64,000 nt of DNA, from the NCBI GenBank assembly GCA_900696485.1, contig CAADGG010000063.1, positions 61,786-125,785 of the forward strand. The letters run 5' to 3'. Position 1 is the first letter of the stretch, and each line of letters opens with the position of its first letter. The position numbers were made by a program, and so were the translations under genes. The notes beneath the pieces were generated by a model. The model was given only the letters and a program-made list of their open reading frames with translations. It was not told the DNA's origin and searched no databases. Below are positions 33,246 through 42,960 of the stretch, one piece after another. This stretch comes from an uncultured Pseudomonadota bacterium (lineage in GTDB: Bacteria > Myxococcota_A > UBA9160 > PR03).

Positions 33246-35597
33246 TCACTGCGCCGGCCAGAGCAGCGGCAGCAGCAGCGTGACGACGACGAGATTGAGA
33301 GCGGTGAGCGGCAGACCGAGCTTCAGGTAGTCGACGAAGCGATAGTCGCCGGGCCCCATCACGAGCACGTTGGCCGGATGGGAGATCGGGCTCAGCAACG
33401 TCGCCGACGCCGCGACGGCCACCGCCATCATCGCGGTGCTCGGTGCGATCGCAAAGCCGGCACTCGCCGACAGCGCGATCGGCACCATCAGCACCACGAC
33501 GACGGTGTTCGGGATGATCACGGTGCCGAGCGCCGTCAGGCCGTACAGCACCGCGACGACCGCCCACGGGCCGTGTCCGGCGACCGGCGCCAGCGCGACG
33601 CCGGCAAGCCAGGCGGCCGCGCCGGTCCGGTCCATCGCGATGCCGAGCGGCAGCATGCCCGCGATCAAGAAGATCGAGCGCCAGTCGACCGCCTGGTAGG
33701 CCTCCTCCATGCGCAGACAGCGCGTCAGCACCATGCCCGTCGCGCCGCACAACGCCGCCACCGAGATCGGCAACCAGCCGAGTAGCGACGCGCCGACGAC
33801 CGCGAGCAGCAGGCCCCCAGCCAGCGGCATCTTGCTTCGATCGACCGGGGTCGCCATGACGGGCTGGAGGGCGATCAGATCCGGATCCTCGGCGAGGGCC
33901 ACGAGCTGCCGGTCCGGGCCGACGAAGAGCAGCGCATCGCCGGCCGCGAGCCGCATCGCATCGAGACTCGAGCGATACGGCCTGCCCTCGCGCCAGATCG
34001 CGACCAACTCGACCTGGCGCCGCTCGCGCCAGCGCAGTTCGCCCGCCGTCTTGCCGACCAGCCTCGAGTGCGGATGCAGCACGGCCTCGAGCACCTCGAG
34101 GTCCCCCTGGTCGAAGATCCCGAGATACGGCGTGGCATCGCGCTCGATCTCGAGCTGCTGCAGACCGCGCAGCACGTCGAGATCCTCCTCACGACCCTGC
34201 AGCAGCAACAGGTCGCCGCCCTCGAGGATCGCCTGGGACTTCGGCATCGGTCGCAGTTCGCCGCCGCGCAGGATCGCGAGCAATCGGAAGTCGAACGCAT
34301 CGCCGAGCCGGCTCTCGCGCAGCGTGACACCGGATAGTTCCGAACCGACCGGCAGCCGGACCACGAAGAGCCGCTCCTGCAGTTGCCAGGTCGTCTCGAG
34401 TTCGGCTTCCGTGACCTCGGCGGCCGACGTGAAGTCGGCCGCACGCTCGAGCTCTGCCAGCCTGGCGCGCCGGCACTGGACGAGCAACACATCGTCGGCC
34501 GCGAGCTGCTGCTCGGCGAGCCGCATCCTGCGCACGACGCCGTCGTGCCGGATCGCCAGCACGTTGGCGCCGTGCGCGTCGCGGAACTCGCGATGCCGCA
34601 ACGTCGAGCCGACCAGCGGCGAATCGGGCGCGATGCGCAGCGCGCACAGCGGGATCTGCTCCGAGAGCAGGCTCTGCAGCAGCGGTGTCTCCCGTTCGAT
34701 CTCGAGATCGCTCCAGCGGCGCAGGGCGACGAAGCGATCGAGCCGGCCCTGGACGAGCAGCAGATCTCCCGGCGCGAGGATCGTGTCATGGGGCGGAAGC
34801 GCCTCGGTGCGACCCGTGCGCGTCAGCGCGATCACGATCAGCCCGGCCACCGAGCCGAGCGCCGCCTCGGCGAGCGTCCGCCCGGCCAGCCGCGACCCGT
34901 GCGGGACGCGGATCGCGAAGATTCGCTCCTGCAACCCGTATTGCGCACGCAGATCCTGTTGGCTCCGGGTTCCCTCGTGCGAACCGGTGCCCGGCAGCAG
35001 GTGGCGTCCGATGAGCGCGACGAACAGCGTTGCGACGAGCAGCACGGACAGGCCGAGCGGCGTGAAGTCGAGCAGACCGAACGGCGCGAACCCGGCTTCG
35101 CGCAGCGCCGTGCTGACCAGCACGTTGGTGGCGGTCGCGACCACCGTCGTGAGCCCGCCGAGCAGGGTTCCGTACGCGAGCGGCATCAGCAGACGCGGCG
35201 CCGGGATGCCGGTCTTCCGAGCGAGCCGGACCACCACGGGCAGCAGCAGCGCCACCACGCCGATGCTGTTCATGAAGCCGGACAGCAGACCGGCGGTCCC
35301 CATCAGCACGGCGATGACGCGCGCCTCGCTGCGTCCTCCCGCTCCGAGCAGCCAGCGTCCGACCACGTCGGCGATGCCGGCGCGGCTGAGTCCCTCGCTG
35401 AGCACGAACATCGATCCCACCGTGATGACCGCGGCGTTGCTGAAACCCGAGACGGCCTCCGCCGCCGACACCAGGCCGGTGATCGCGAGGGACGCGAGCA
35501 CCAGCAGCGCGACGAGGTCCATCCGGAGCCAGCCGGTCGCGAACAGCAGCAGGGCCGTGGACACGATGGCCAACAAGACCGCGATTTCGACGGTCAC
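33246..35597 (-). CDS. SLC13-family anion permease with four RCK_C domains
   Basis: A 783-residue membrane permease: N-terminal TM block (about 1-205), central cytoplasmic region with four TrkA-C/RCK_C modules (about 222-285, 308-365, 385-450, 475-540) and a C-terminal TM block (about 570-783). SLC13/ArsB-like permeases move sulfate, dicarboxylates or similar anions, usually with Na+. Two RCK_C modules are the norm, so four is an expansion. GTG start at 35597. It is 63 bp from the second permease upstream and likely in one operon. Confidence 0.85.
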   Translation of the reverse strand: MTVEIAVLLAIVSTALLLFATGWLRMDLVALLVLASLAITGLVSAAEAVSGFSNAAVITVGSMFVLSEGLSRAGIADVVGRWLLGAGGRSEARVIAVLMGTAGLLSGFMNSIGVVALLLPVVVRLARKTGIPAPRLLMPLAYGTLLGGLTTVVATATNVLVSTALREAGFAPFGLLDFTPLGLSVLLVATLFVALIGRHLLPGTGSHEGTRSQQDLRAQYGLQERIFAIRVPHGSRLAGRTLAEAALGSVAGLIVIALTRTGRTEALPPHDTILAPGDLLLVQGRLDRFVALRRWSDLEIERETPLLQSLLSEQIPLCALRIAPDSPLVGSTLRHREFRDAHGANVLAIRHDGVVRRMRLAEQQLAADDVLLVQCRRARLAELERAADFTSAAEVTEAELETTWQLQERLFVVRLPVGSELSGVTLRESRLGDAFDFRLLAILRGGELRPMPKSQAILEGGDLLLLQGREEDLDVLRGLQQLEIERDATPYLGIFDQGDLEVLEAVLHPHSRLVGKTAGELRWRERRQVELVAIWREGRPYRSSLDAMRLAAGDALLFVGPDRQLVALAEDPDLIALQPVMATPVDRSKMPLAGGLLLAVVGASLLGWLPISVAALCGATGMVLTRCLRMEEAYQAVDWRSIFLIAGMLPLGIAMDRTGAAAWLAGVALAPVAGHGPWAVVAVLYGLTALGTVIIPNTVVVVLMVPIALSASAGFAIAPSTAMMAVAVAASATLLSPISHPANVLVMGPGDYRFVDYLKLGLPLTALNLVVVTLLLPLLWPAQ

Positions 35598-35660
35598 GTC
35601 AGGTCCAGCCTGTCGAAGGATGGGCGTCAGGCACGTCGTGCGGTCCGCTGCTCCGCATCG

Positions 35661-37487
35661 TCAGAGCGGCCAGACCAGCAGGATCGTCGGGATGCCAACG
35701 ACCAGGACCAGCAGCTCGAGGGGCAACCCGAGGCGCCAGTAGTCGCCGAAGTGAAACCCGCCGGGGCCGAGGATCAACGTGCTGTTCTGGTGCCCGATCG
35801 GCGTGAGGAACGCACACGACGCCCCGACGGCCACCGCCATCAGGAACGGATCGGCACTCGACTGCAGGCGTTCGGCGGCGCCGATCGCGATCGGACACAT
35901 CACGGCAGCCGTCGCCGCATTGTTCATGAAATCGGACAGCGTCATGGTGGCGACCAGGATCACCGCCAACGCCGCCACGGCGCTGCCGCGTGTGACGCTC
36001 TCGAGCAGGAAGTCCGCGATCAGGGCGGCGGTGCCGGTCGTGGCCATCGCCCCCGCGACCGGGATCAGCGCGCCGAGCAGGACGATCACCGGCCAGTCGA
36101 TCGTCTCGTACACCTTGCGCGCCGGCACGAGCCGCAGCGCCATCGCCGCCAGCACGCTCGCCGAGAATGCGATCGCGGCCGGCAGCAGCCCGAAGGCCGC
36201 GGCTCCGATGGCGCCGGCCAGGACTACCGTCGCGAGCAGCGCCTGCCGGCGGTCGGGGATGTGCAGCGAGCGGTCGGCCAGCGGCACGCAGCCGTACTCG
36301 AGTGCGAACTCCGCGAGGGCTTCGGCAGATCCCTGCATCAGCAGCACGTCACCGGCGCGCATCGCGAAGTTGCGCAACCGGTTCATCGAGCGCCGTCCCT
36401 GGCGCGACACGGCGAGCAGACTGATGCCGAAGCGCGTGCGCAGGGAGATGTCGGTGGCCGAGCGTCCCTCCAGCGAGGATCCGGGCAGCACGGCGAACTC
36501 CGACAGCGAAATCTCCTCGGAGCCGTCGGTCTTGGGCTCGTCTCGTCGCTGCGTCTCGTCGGCTCGTGCCGGCTCGTCGTCCGTCCGATCCGCTTCGCGC
36601 ACATCCTCCTCGAGTTCGAGGCCGAGCTTCGACAGCACGCTCGACAGGCCGTCCGGCTCGGCCTCGATCACGAGGATGTCGCCGGCGCGCAGCCGGCGGC
36701 CCGGCTGCGGGGCCGAGATCCGCAGCTCGCTGCGCACCATCCCGATCACCTGGGCGTCGGCCTCGTCGAGCACCGGCTCGATCTCGCCGACCGTCTTGCC
36801 GTCCGTCTTGCTCTTTTCCGGGACCCGCACTTCCGTCAGATAGGCGCCGGTCTCGAACCCCCCGATGTCGGTGCGCTCCCGCCGCGGCACCAGCCGCCAG
36901 CCGACCAGAACGACGAACAAGACCCCCACCCCGGCAACGGCCGCACCGACCGGCGCGAAGTCGAACATCGCGAAGGTGCCGGCCGAGGTCTCGCCGCGGA
37001 AGCCCGAGACGATCAGGTTGGGCGGCGTGCCGATCAGCGTCGTCATGCCGCCGAGAATCGATCCGAACGCCAGCGGCATCAGCACCTGGCCAGGCGGCAG
37101 CTCCTGCTTCGCCGCGACCTGGATCGCGACCGGCATCAGCAGCGCCAGCGCGCCCACGTTGTTCATGAAGGCCGACAGCACCGTGCCGAGCCCGGTGAGC
37201 GCCGCGATCGAGAGCGTGGGCCCCGCCGAGCCGGGCACCACGCGCTGCGCGAGCGCATCGATCGCGCCGGAGGTCTGCAATCCGCGACTGATCACGAGCA
37301 CACATGCAACCGTGATCACCGCCGGGTGCCCGAAGCCGGAGAACGCCTGCTCCGCCGGCACGAGGCCGGTGATGACGCACGCGAGCAGCGACGCGAGCGC
37401 CACCATGTCGTGACGCCAACGGCCCCGCAGGAAGAGGACGATGGTCGCCCCCAGGATGGCGAGGAAGACGAGCTGGGAAAGGGTCAT
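35661..37487 (-). CDS. SLC13-family anion permease with two RCK_C domains
   Basis: A 608-residue paralogue of the downstream permease. TM blocks (about 1-195 and 400-608) flank two RCK_C modules (about 215-275 and 320-385), separated by an acidic, charged linker with DETQRRDEP-type sequence. The family loop GGMTTLIGTPPNLIVSG (about 160-176) is the substrate and Na+ region of SLC13/DASS transporters. Substrate is not predictable here. ATG start. First gene of a two-gene set. Confidence 0.87.
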   Translation of the reverse strand: MTLSQLVFLAILGATIVLFLRGRWRHDMVALASLLACVITGLVPAEQAFSGFGHPAVITVACVLVISRGLQTSGAIDALAQRVVPGSAGPTLSIAALTGLGTVLSAFMNNVGALALLMPVAIQVAAKQELPPGQVLMPLAFGSILGGMTTLIGTPPNLIVSGFRGETSAGTFAMFDFAPVGAAVAGVGVLFVVLVGWRLVPRRERTDIGGFETGAYLTEVRVPEKSKTDGKTVGEIEPVLDEADAQVIGMVRSELRISAPQPGRRLRAGDILVIEAEPDGLSSVLSKLGLELEEDVREADRTDDEPARADETQRRDEPKTDGSEEISLSEFAVLPGSSLEGRSATDISLRTRFGISLLAVSRQGRRSMNRLRNFAMRAGDVLLMQGSAEALAEFALEYGCVPLADRSLHIPDRRQALLATVVLAGAIGAAAFGLLPAAIAFSASVLAAMALRLVPARKVYETIDWPVIVLLGALIPVAGAMATTGTAALIADFLLESVTRGSAVAALAVILVATMTLSDFMNNAATAAVMCPIAIGAAERLQSSADPFLMAVAVGASCAFLTPIGHQNSTLILGPGGFHFGDYWRLGLPLELLVLVVGIPTILLVWPL

Positions 37488-37610
37488 CCCGTGTCCGGCG
37501 ACCTCCGGGGGAACCAGGTGGCGGCAGCTTGCGGGACCTGCTGTGCGACTGCCACCTCCGCTCGCGTGTCGGGCTCGCTGCCGCCGGACCGTCGGAGCGC
37601 GGCGAGAAGT

Positions 37611-38732
37611 TCAGCGCCCCGCCAGCAGCTCGACGACACGCTCGGCGATCGCAGGTGCCGCCGTCAGCCCCGGCGACTCGATGCCGATCAGGTTCACGAG
37701 CCCCGGTCTTCCGTGCGCCGAACCTTCCTCGATGACGAAGTCGCGGAACGCCTCCCCCGGGCCGGCGAGCTTCGGGCGGATGCCGGCCTGATCCGGGGTC
37801 AGCCAGTCGGCGCGCAACCCCGGCAGGAAGCGACCGGCGGCGGCCGCGAAGGCGGTGGCCTTCGCGGGATCGACGTCGTAGCGGATCGCCTCGACGTACT
37901 CGGCATCCGGACCGAGCCGCATCCGACCGCCGAGATCGAGCGTCACGTGCACGCCGAGACCAGCACCGCTCGGCACCGGGTACACCAGCCGCTCGACGCG
38001 GAGCGGCGCGCCGGGGGACACGGCGAACCAGTCGCCCTTGCACGGATGCTGCCGCCAGCCGCACGCGTCGATGTCGATGTTGGCGAGCGCCGCGATCCGG
38101 TCACTCGCAAGACCCGCCGCGTTCACGACGGCCGCACACGCCAGCACCGCGTGTCCGCCGTCCGGCTCGAGTACGCCGACCCGCCAGCCCGTTCCGTCGG
38201 ACTCGAGGGACACGACTTCGTGACGCAGCGCGAGCACCGCATCGTGCGCCTCGGCCTCGGCCAGCCACGACACGCACAGCGCGTGCGCATCGAGGATGCC
38301 GGTCGCCGGCGAGTGCAGCGCCGCCACCGCCTGCACCGCCGGCTCGAGGCGCCGCACCGCATCGCCATCGAGCAGCGCGAGGCCGGGGGCGCCGTTCGCC
38401 GTGCCGAGCGCGTGGAGCCGCTCGAGGACCGGGAGTTCGGCCGGCTCGACGGCGACCACGAGCTTGCCGAGCTGCCGATGCGGAAGACCGAGCCGCGTGC
38501 AGCGCGCGACCAGCTGCTCGCGCCCGGCGACGCACAGCCGCGCCTTCCACGAGCCTTCCGGGTAGTAGAGACCTGCGTGGAGGACCTGGGAGTTGCGGCT
38601 CGTCGTGCCGCGTGCGATGCCGGCCTCGTGCTCGAGGATCACGACGGAACGCCCGCGGCGCGCCAGCGCGGCGGCGACCGCGAGTCCGACGGCTCCGGCC
38701 CCGACGATCGCGACATCGAACTCCGGCCGCAT
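37611..38732 (-). CDS. lhgO: L-2-hydroxyglutarate oxidase-like FAD enzyme
   Basis: A 373-residue DAO-fold flavoenzyme. The FAD site is AIVGAGAVGLAVA at residues 8-20, followed by the family's GTTSRNSQVLHAGLYYP segment, where relatives place a substrate-interacting His, and a C-terminal GIESPGLTAAPAIAE FAD-binding end. LhgO oxidises L-2-hydroxyglutarate to 2-oxoglutarate and feeds quinones. The family also contains related 2-hydroxyacid oxidases, so the symbol is tentative. Follows the PfkB kinase by 39 bp. Confidence 0.82.
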   Translation of the reverse strand: MRPEFDVAIVGAGAVGLAVAAALARRGRSVVILEHEAGIARGTTSRNSQVLHAGLYYPEGSWKARLCVAGREQLVARCTRLGLPHRQLGKLVVAVEPAELPVLERLHALGTANGAPGLALLDGDAVRRLEPAVQAVAALHSPATGILDAHALCVSWLAEAEAHDAVLALRHEVVSLESDGTGWRVGVLEPDGGHAVLACAAVVNAAGLASDRIAALANIDIDACGWRQHPCKGDWFAVSPGAPLRVERLVYPVPSGAGLGVHVTLDLGGRMRLGPDAEYVEAIRYDVDPAKATAFAAAAGRFLPGLRADWLTPDQAGIRPKLAGPGEAFRDFVIEEGSAHGRPGLVNLIGIESPGLTAAPAIAERVVELLAGR

Positions 38733-38771
38733 CGATGCGATCTCCGGTCGTGGAGGGGTGAGCGGGACGGG

Positions 38772-39710
38772 CTAGAACGGCGCCGGGCCGAACGCGCCCT
38801 CGTGGCGCGCGCGGATCTCCGCGAGGTCGGCGCACACGGACTGCGTGCCACGCTGCTCGACGGCCAGCGCCCCCATCAGGCTGCCGATCCGCGCCGCCGT
38901 CGCGAGCGGCAGGCCGCGTTCCATGCCGAACAACAGGCCCGAGCGGTACGCATCGCCGCAGCCAGTGGGGTCCACGATCTGCCCGGCCGGCACCGGTGGG
39001 ACGTCGGTCCGTGTCTCGCCCTCGAACAGCGTCGAGCCCTCGGCTCCGCGCGTCACGATGACGGCTTCGGCGCGCTTGCAGAGTTCGGCCTCCGGCAGTC
39101 CGGTGCGGTCGAGCGTCACCGCCCACTCGTAGTCGTTGACGATGTAGACGCGCGCGCCTTCCAGCATCGCCAGCAGGCTCGGCCCGTCGAAGTTGATCAG
39201 CTGCTGGCCGGGGTCGATCACGGTCGGGATGCCGGCCGCCTTGAGTGCCGCGGCGTGCTGGCGCATCGCCAGGTTGTCGTCGGGACCCACCAGCGCGAGG
39301 CGGGCCTCCGGCACGAAACGTTCGAGGCGCAGCGTGCTGGCGCGCTCCATCGCGCCGGGATGGAATGCGACGATCTGGTTGTCGTCGAGATCGGTCGTGA
39401 TGAAGCACTGCGCGGTATAGTGATCGTCGAAGACGGTGATGCCGTCGCGGCGGATCCCGCAGGCATCGAACCAGTCGGCGTAGGGTCCGAAGTCCCGCCC
39501 CGCCGCGGCGACGACCAGCGGATCTCCGCCGAGCAGCCGAATGCCGTAGGCGATGTTACCAGCGCAGCCGCCGAAGCACTGATCGAGAGTCGGCACGTGG
39601 AAGCTGACCGAGAGGATGTGCAGCTTGTCCGGCAGGATGTGGTTCTTGAAGCGGTCCTGGAAGACCATGATGCGGTCGATGGCCAGCGAGCCCGTGATCA
39701 AGATCGACAT
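38772..39710 (-). CDS. PfkB-family carbohydrate or nucleoside kinase
   Basis: A 312-residue ribokinase-fold kinase. The first signature is GGCAGNIAYGIRLLGG (about 47-62) and the second DPTGCGDAYRSGLLFG, with the Asp of GCGD as catalytic base. The start MSILITGSLAIDRIMVF and overall pattern recall bacterial adenosine kinases of this family. ATG 39710 is preceded by GGAGG at 9 nt; upstream frame is low-complexity repeat and not part of the protein. Substrate (adenosine or a sugar) not certain. Confidence 0.85.
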   Translation of the reverse strand: MSILITGSLAIDRIMVFQDRFKNHILPDKLHILSVSFHVPTLDQCFGGCAGNIAYGIRLLGGDPLVVAAAGRDFGPYADWFDACGIRRDGITVFDDHYTAQCFITTDLDDNQIVAFHPGAMERASTLRLERFVPEARLALVGPDDNLAMRQHAAALKAAGIPTVIDPGQQLINFDGPSLLAMLEGARVYIVNDYEWAVTLDRTGLPEAELCKRAEAVIVTRGAEGSTLFEGETRTDVPPVPAGQIVDPTGCGDAYRSGLLFGMERGLPLATAARIGSLMGALAVEQRGTQSVCADLAEIRARHEGAFGPAPF

Positions 39711-39805
39711 CCGCGACACCTCCGAGCGGCGCAGTCTCGCCAGCAATGTCCCCCCGGTCAACCAAGCCCGGTCTTGGCGAATCCGGTCTTGGGGATGAAG
39801 GGCTC

Positions 39806-39885
39806 TCGCGCCGGGTTTCGCTCCGCGTCTCGCTCGGGGTCGAGCTCGGGGTTTCGCGCGGGGTCGAGTTCGTGATCTCGGGGGC
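39806..39885. repeat. degenerate repeat of TCGCKCGGGGTCGAG type
   Basis: About 80 bp of imperfect 12- and 24-bp repeats (TTTCGCTCC, TCTCGCTCGGGG, TCGAGCTCGGGG, TTTCGCGCGGGG) in the divergent gap between the PfkB kinase and metF. Confidence 0.7.
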
Positions 39886-39997
39886 GAGCGCCGGATCGGG
39901 TTTCGCGTGGCGTCGTGGGTCGAAGCGGGCGCCGCCGCCGGGCCGGTCGGCCCGGCGGGACCGGGCACGCGGCGCCGAGCATCGGTAGACTGCCGGC

Positions 39998-40864
39998 GTG
40001 CGCATCTGCGAACTCTACGGTTCCGGCGACCCGGTCATCTCCTTCGAGTTCTTCCCGCCGAAGACGGAGGCAGGCTATGGCGGCCTGTACCGTGCGATCG
40101 CCGAGCTGAAACAGCTCGACCCCGGCTTCGTGTCGGTGACGTGGGGCGCCGGCGGCTCGACGCGCCGCCGCACCGCCGAGCTGGTGCTGCAGATCCAGCG
40201 TGAGCTCGGGCTCACCGCGATGGCGCACATGACCTGTGTCGGCTCGCCGGCGGACGAGCTCGCCGAAGTGCTGGAAGGGCTCGCCAGCGCCGGCATCGAG
40301 AACGTGCTGGCGTTGCGCGGGGATCCGCCGCGCGACCAGCCGGACTTCCGCGCCCCACCCGGCGGCTTCCAGTATGCCAACGAGCTGGTCGCCTTCATCC
40401 GCGCGCACTGGCCGCTGTGCATCGGCGGCGCCTGCTACCCGGAAACCCATCCCGAAGCCGAAAGCCCCGACGCCGACCTCGCGAACCTCGAGCGCAAGGT
40501 CGAGGCCGGCGCTTCGTTCCTGATCACGCAGCTCTTCTTCGAGCCCGAACACTACTTCCGCTTCGTCGCCCGCGCGCGCGCGGCGGGCATCGACGTCCCG
40601 ATCGTGCCAGGCATCATGCCGGTGATCTCGGTCGCGAACGCGCGGCGGATGGCGAAACTGTGCGGCGCCGAGATTCCGGCCGCGCTGGAAGCCGAGCTGG
40701 AAGCCGCCGGCGACGACGAGACGGCGACGCTCGATCTCGGTGTCGCCTGGGCCACGGAACAGTGTCGGACGCTGCTGGCGGGTGGCGCACCGGGCCTGCA
40801 CTTCTACACGCTGAACCGCTCGCCGGCCACGCGCCGCGTGCACGAGAACCTGTTCGGACGATGA
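39998..40864 (+). CDS. metF: methylenetetrahydrofolate reductase
   Basis: A 288-residue MetF: FAD-dependent reduction of 5,10-methylene-THF to 5-methyl-THF for methionine synthesis. Recognisable segments are ISFEFFPPKTEAG near the N-terminus (catalytic Glu), FVSVTWGAGGSTRRRT, NVLALRGDPP, and GASFLITQLFFEP. Length is standard for bacterial MetF. GTG start at 39998. The stop overlaps the purN ATG (ATGA), so folate one-carbon genes are coupled here. Confidence 0.95.
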   Translation: MRICELYGSGDPVISFEFFPPKTEAGYGGLYRAIAELKQLDPGFVSVTWGAGGSTRRRTAELVLQIQRELGLTAMAHMTCVGSPADELAEVLEGLASAGIENVLALRGDPPRDQPDFRAPPGGFQYANELVAFIRAHWPLCIGGACYPETHPEAESPDADLANLERKVEAGASFLITQLFFEPEHYFRFVARARAAGIDVPIVPGIMPVISVANARRMAKLCGAEIPAALEAELEAAGDDETATLDLGVAWATEQCRTLLAGGAPGLHFYTLNRSPATRRVHENLFGR

Positions 40865-41532
40865 ACCCGGCGGCCGCGCGCAGACTGCGCATCGCCGTCC
40901 TGCTGTCCGGCGAAGGCACCAGCCTCGAGAACCTGTGTGAACGGATCGATGCCGGCGCCGTGCCGGCCGAGGTGGTGCTGGTGATCGCGTCGCGGCCGGA
41001 CGCGGGCGGATTGCGCCGTGCCGAACGGCGCGGGATTCCGGCCGTCGCGATCCCGCGCCGCGCCTTCCCGGACGCGCACGCATTCAACGACGCGCTGCAC
41101 GCCGAGCTCGACAAGCACGACATCGACCTGGTGGCGCTGCTCGGCTTCCTGTCGATCTTCGAGCTACGCGGCCGCTGGGAGCGTCGCTGTCTCAACGTGC
41201 ACCCATCGCTGATTCCGGCCTTCTGCGGGCCGGGCATGTACGGCCACCGCGTCCACGAAGCGGTGCTGGCGGCCGGCGCCGACGTCTCCGGCGCCACCGT
41301 GCACTTCGCCGACGACCACTACGACACCGGTCCGATCCTGCTGCAGGAAAGCGTCCCGGTGCGCGCGGACGACACGCCGGACACGCTCGCCGCACGCGTT
41401 CAGGCCGCCGAGCGCCGGCTGCTGCCCGAGGCGATCCGGTTGATCGCCGAAGGCCGCGTGCAGATCATCGATCGGCGTGTGCAGATCGATCGCGACGAGC
41501 CTGCCCCGGCACCGCGCCACGGATCGTCGTAG
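40861..41532 (+). CDS. purN: phosphoribosylglycinamide formyltransferase
   Basis: A 223-residue GAR transformylase using 10-formyl-THF in purine synthesis. Catalytic residues Asn112, His114 (LNVHPSLIPAF) and Asp155 (YDTGPILLQ) are present, and the phosphate-binding loop reads VLLSGEGTSLENL, with Glu where many family members have Ser or Asn. The Arg/Asp-rich tail after residue 200 is longer than usual. Start overlaps metF by 4 nt. Confidence 0.92.
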   Translation: MNPAAARRLRIAVLLSGEGTSLENLCERIDAGAVPAEVVLVIASRPDAGGLRRAERRGIPAVAIPRRAFPDAHAFNDALHAELDKHDIDLVALLGFLSIFELRGRWERRCLNVHPSLIPAFCGPGMYGHRVHEAVLAAGADVSGATVHFADDHYDTGPILLQESVPVRADDTPDTLAARVQAAERRLLPEAIRLIAEGRVQIIDRRVQIDRDEPAPAPRHGSS

Positions 41533-41586
41533 CAGCCGCCACCGCGGCCCCCGGCGGTCGCCGATGACCGCTCGCACCCCCCGGCG

Positions 41587-41982
41587 TCACGCCGTGCGGC
41601 TGCGCTGTTCGATCAGCTCGATCTGGTAGCCGTCGGGATCTTCGACGAATGCGATCACCGTCGTGCCGTGCTGCATCGGCCCCGGTTCGCGCGTGATCTT
41701 CACCCCCTTGGCGCGCAGCGCATCACAGGTGGCATGGATGTCGTCGACGCCGATCGCGAGGTGGCCGAAGCCGGTTCCGATCTCGTATTGGCGACCGTCC
41801 CAGTTGTGCGTCAGTTCGAGGACGGTCCCCGTGGCCTCGCCTTGATAGCCGACGAAGGCCAGCGTGAACTTGCCACCGGGGTAGTCCTGGCGACGCAGCA
41901 GCTTCATGCCGAGACCGTCGCAGTAGAAGCCCAGGGCGGCATCGAGATCTCGGACCCGGAGCATGGTGTGGAGCAGGCGCAT
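41587..41982 (-). CDS. gloA: lactoylglutathione lyase (glyoxalase I)
   Basis: A 131-residue glyoxalase I, which isomerises the methylglyoxal-glutathione hemithioacetal to S-lactoylglutathione. The four metal ligands His5, Glu56, His74 and Glu122 are at exactly the positions seen in E. coli GloA, and no insertion of the zinc-type enzymes is present, which suggests Ni2+ preference. ATG start. Converges with purN. Confidence 0.95.
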   Translation of the reverse strand: MRLLHTMLRVRDLDAALGFYCDGLGMKLLRRQDYPGGKFTLAFVGYQGEATGTVLELTHNWDGRQYEIGTGFGHLAIGVDDIHATCDALRAKGVKITREPGPMQHGTTVIAFVEDPDGYQIELIEQRSRTA

Positions 41983-42103
41983 GGCGGGAGTCTAGAACGA
42001 CTGGCCCGACTTGCTTCGCCAGCCTTGGCGCTGGCAGTTCCGGGGGGCTCTCGGCGGCTCCCGGGACGGCGGCGGGACCGCCGGGAGGGGGTGATTGACG
42101 GAT

Positions 42104-42121
42104 AGCGAAAATAGAGCGAAA
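42104..42121 (+). promoter_or_regulatory. candidate DNA-damage box upstream of imuA
   Basis: Direct repeat GCGAAA-N5-GCGAAA (second copy ends at 42121), 8 nt before the imuA ATG. The same arrangement, with the same 8-nt gap, precedes dnaE2. An 11-bp-period direct repeat is how LexA boxes look in alphaproteobacteria (GTTC-N7-GTTC). Inferred binding site of LexA or another SOS regulator. Confidence 0.65.
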
Positions 42122-42129
42122 ATGATTCC

Positions 42130-42960
42130 ATGAGTCACTCTTCCGCACCGCTCGCCGCCCTCACCCGCCTCCACCCCGCCCTCCGCACCGGCAGCCGGCT
42201 GGCCGAGGAGCTCGCCCAACAGCAGCGCGAGGCCCGGCTCGCGACCGGTCTCGGCGCCGTCGACGGCCTGCTCGGCGGCGGCTTTCCGCGCGGACGCCTG
42301 TCCGAGATCACCGGCCCGCTCTCGTCGGGACGCACGTCGCTCGCGATGGCGCTTGCCGCGGCGGCCACCCGAGCCGGCGAGGTCGTGGCCTGGATCGATC
42401 CGGCCGACGCACTCGATCCCGCCTCGCTCGACGCAGCCGGTGTCGCGGCGAGCCGACTGCTCTGGGTCCGCCCACCCGGCGCCCGGGACGCCCTGCACTG
42501 CGCCGAACGTCTGCTGTTGGCGCGCGGCTTCGCCCTCGTCGTGCTCGATCTCGCCGGCGGAGCGGACGTGGAGACCGGGAACCGACGGGCAGCGCGCGCC
42601 CGGCCCGGACAATCTGGAGGACTCACGGACGCCCGCTCGTCCGCGTGGCTTCGTCTCACGCGCTGCGCCGCGGCCAGCGCCACGGCGTTGGTGCTGCTGG
42701 GGCGCGAACCGGTCGCCGGATCCTTCGCTGCGCTGGCCGTCGACCTGCATGCCACGCGGCGGCGCTTCGCCGAGCGTCCGGCCTGGCTCGAGGGCCTCGA
42801 GACCCGCGTCGCGCTGCACCGGCATCGCTTCGGATCCACGGAGGGCTTTGCCCCCGTCTGCTGGAAGGTCCCCCCCGTTGCGCCCGATCCTATGGACATG
42901 GAAATGGATATGGCGATGGACTTGGACCGTCTGGACCCGTCCTGCCGCATCGCTCCGTGA
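42130..42960 (+). CDS. imuA: ImuA-like RecA-fold mutasome protein
   Basis: A 276-residue RecA-like protein with GLGAVDGLLGGGFPRGRLSEI leading into a P-loop-like GPLSSGRTS (62-70), where the usual Lys is Arg, as in many ImuA proteins. ImuA works with ImuB and DnaE2 in error-prone translesion synthesis. There is no ribosome binding site; the GCGAAA direct repeat ends 8 nt before ATG 42130, so translation may be leaderless. The last codons (repeated Met/Asp/Glu) overlap the convergent CAP gene by 71 bp. Confidence 0.82.
   Translation: MSHSSAPLAALTRLHPALRTGSRLAEELAQQQREARLATGLGAVDGLLGGGFPRGRLSEITGPLSSGRTSLAMALAAAATRAGEVVAWIDPADALDPASLDAAGVAASRLLWVRPPGARDALHCAERLLLARGFALVVLDLAGGADVETGNRRAARARPGQSGGLTDARSSAWLRLTRCAAASATALVLLGREPVAGSFAALAVDLHATRRRFAERPAWLEGLETRVALHRHRFGSTEGFAPVCWKVPPVAPDPMDMEMDMAMDLDRLDPSCRIAP

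Noticed and set aside
34383..39875. A 1,830-codon open frame on the + strand
   Set aside because: It lies opposite two permeases, an FAD oxidase and a kinase with clear motifs; its translation is Arg/Gln/His-rich without domains, as expected for an antisense frame in GC-rich DNA.
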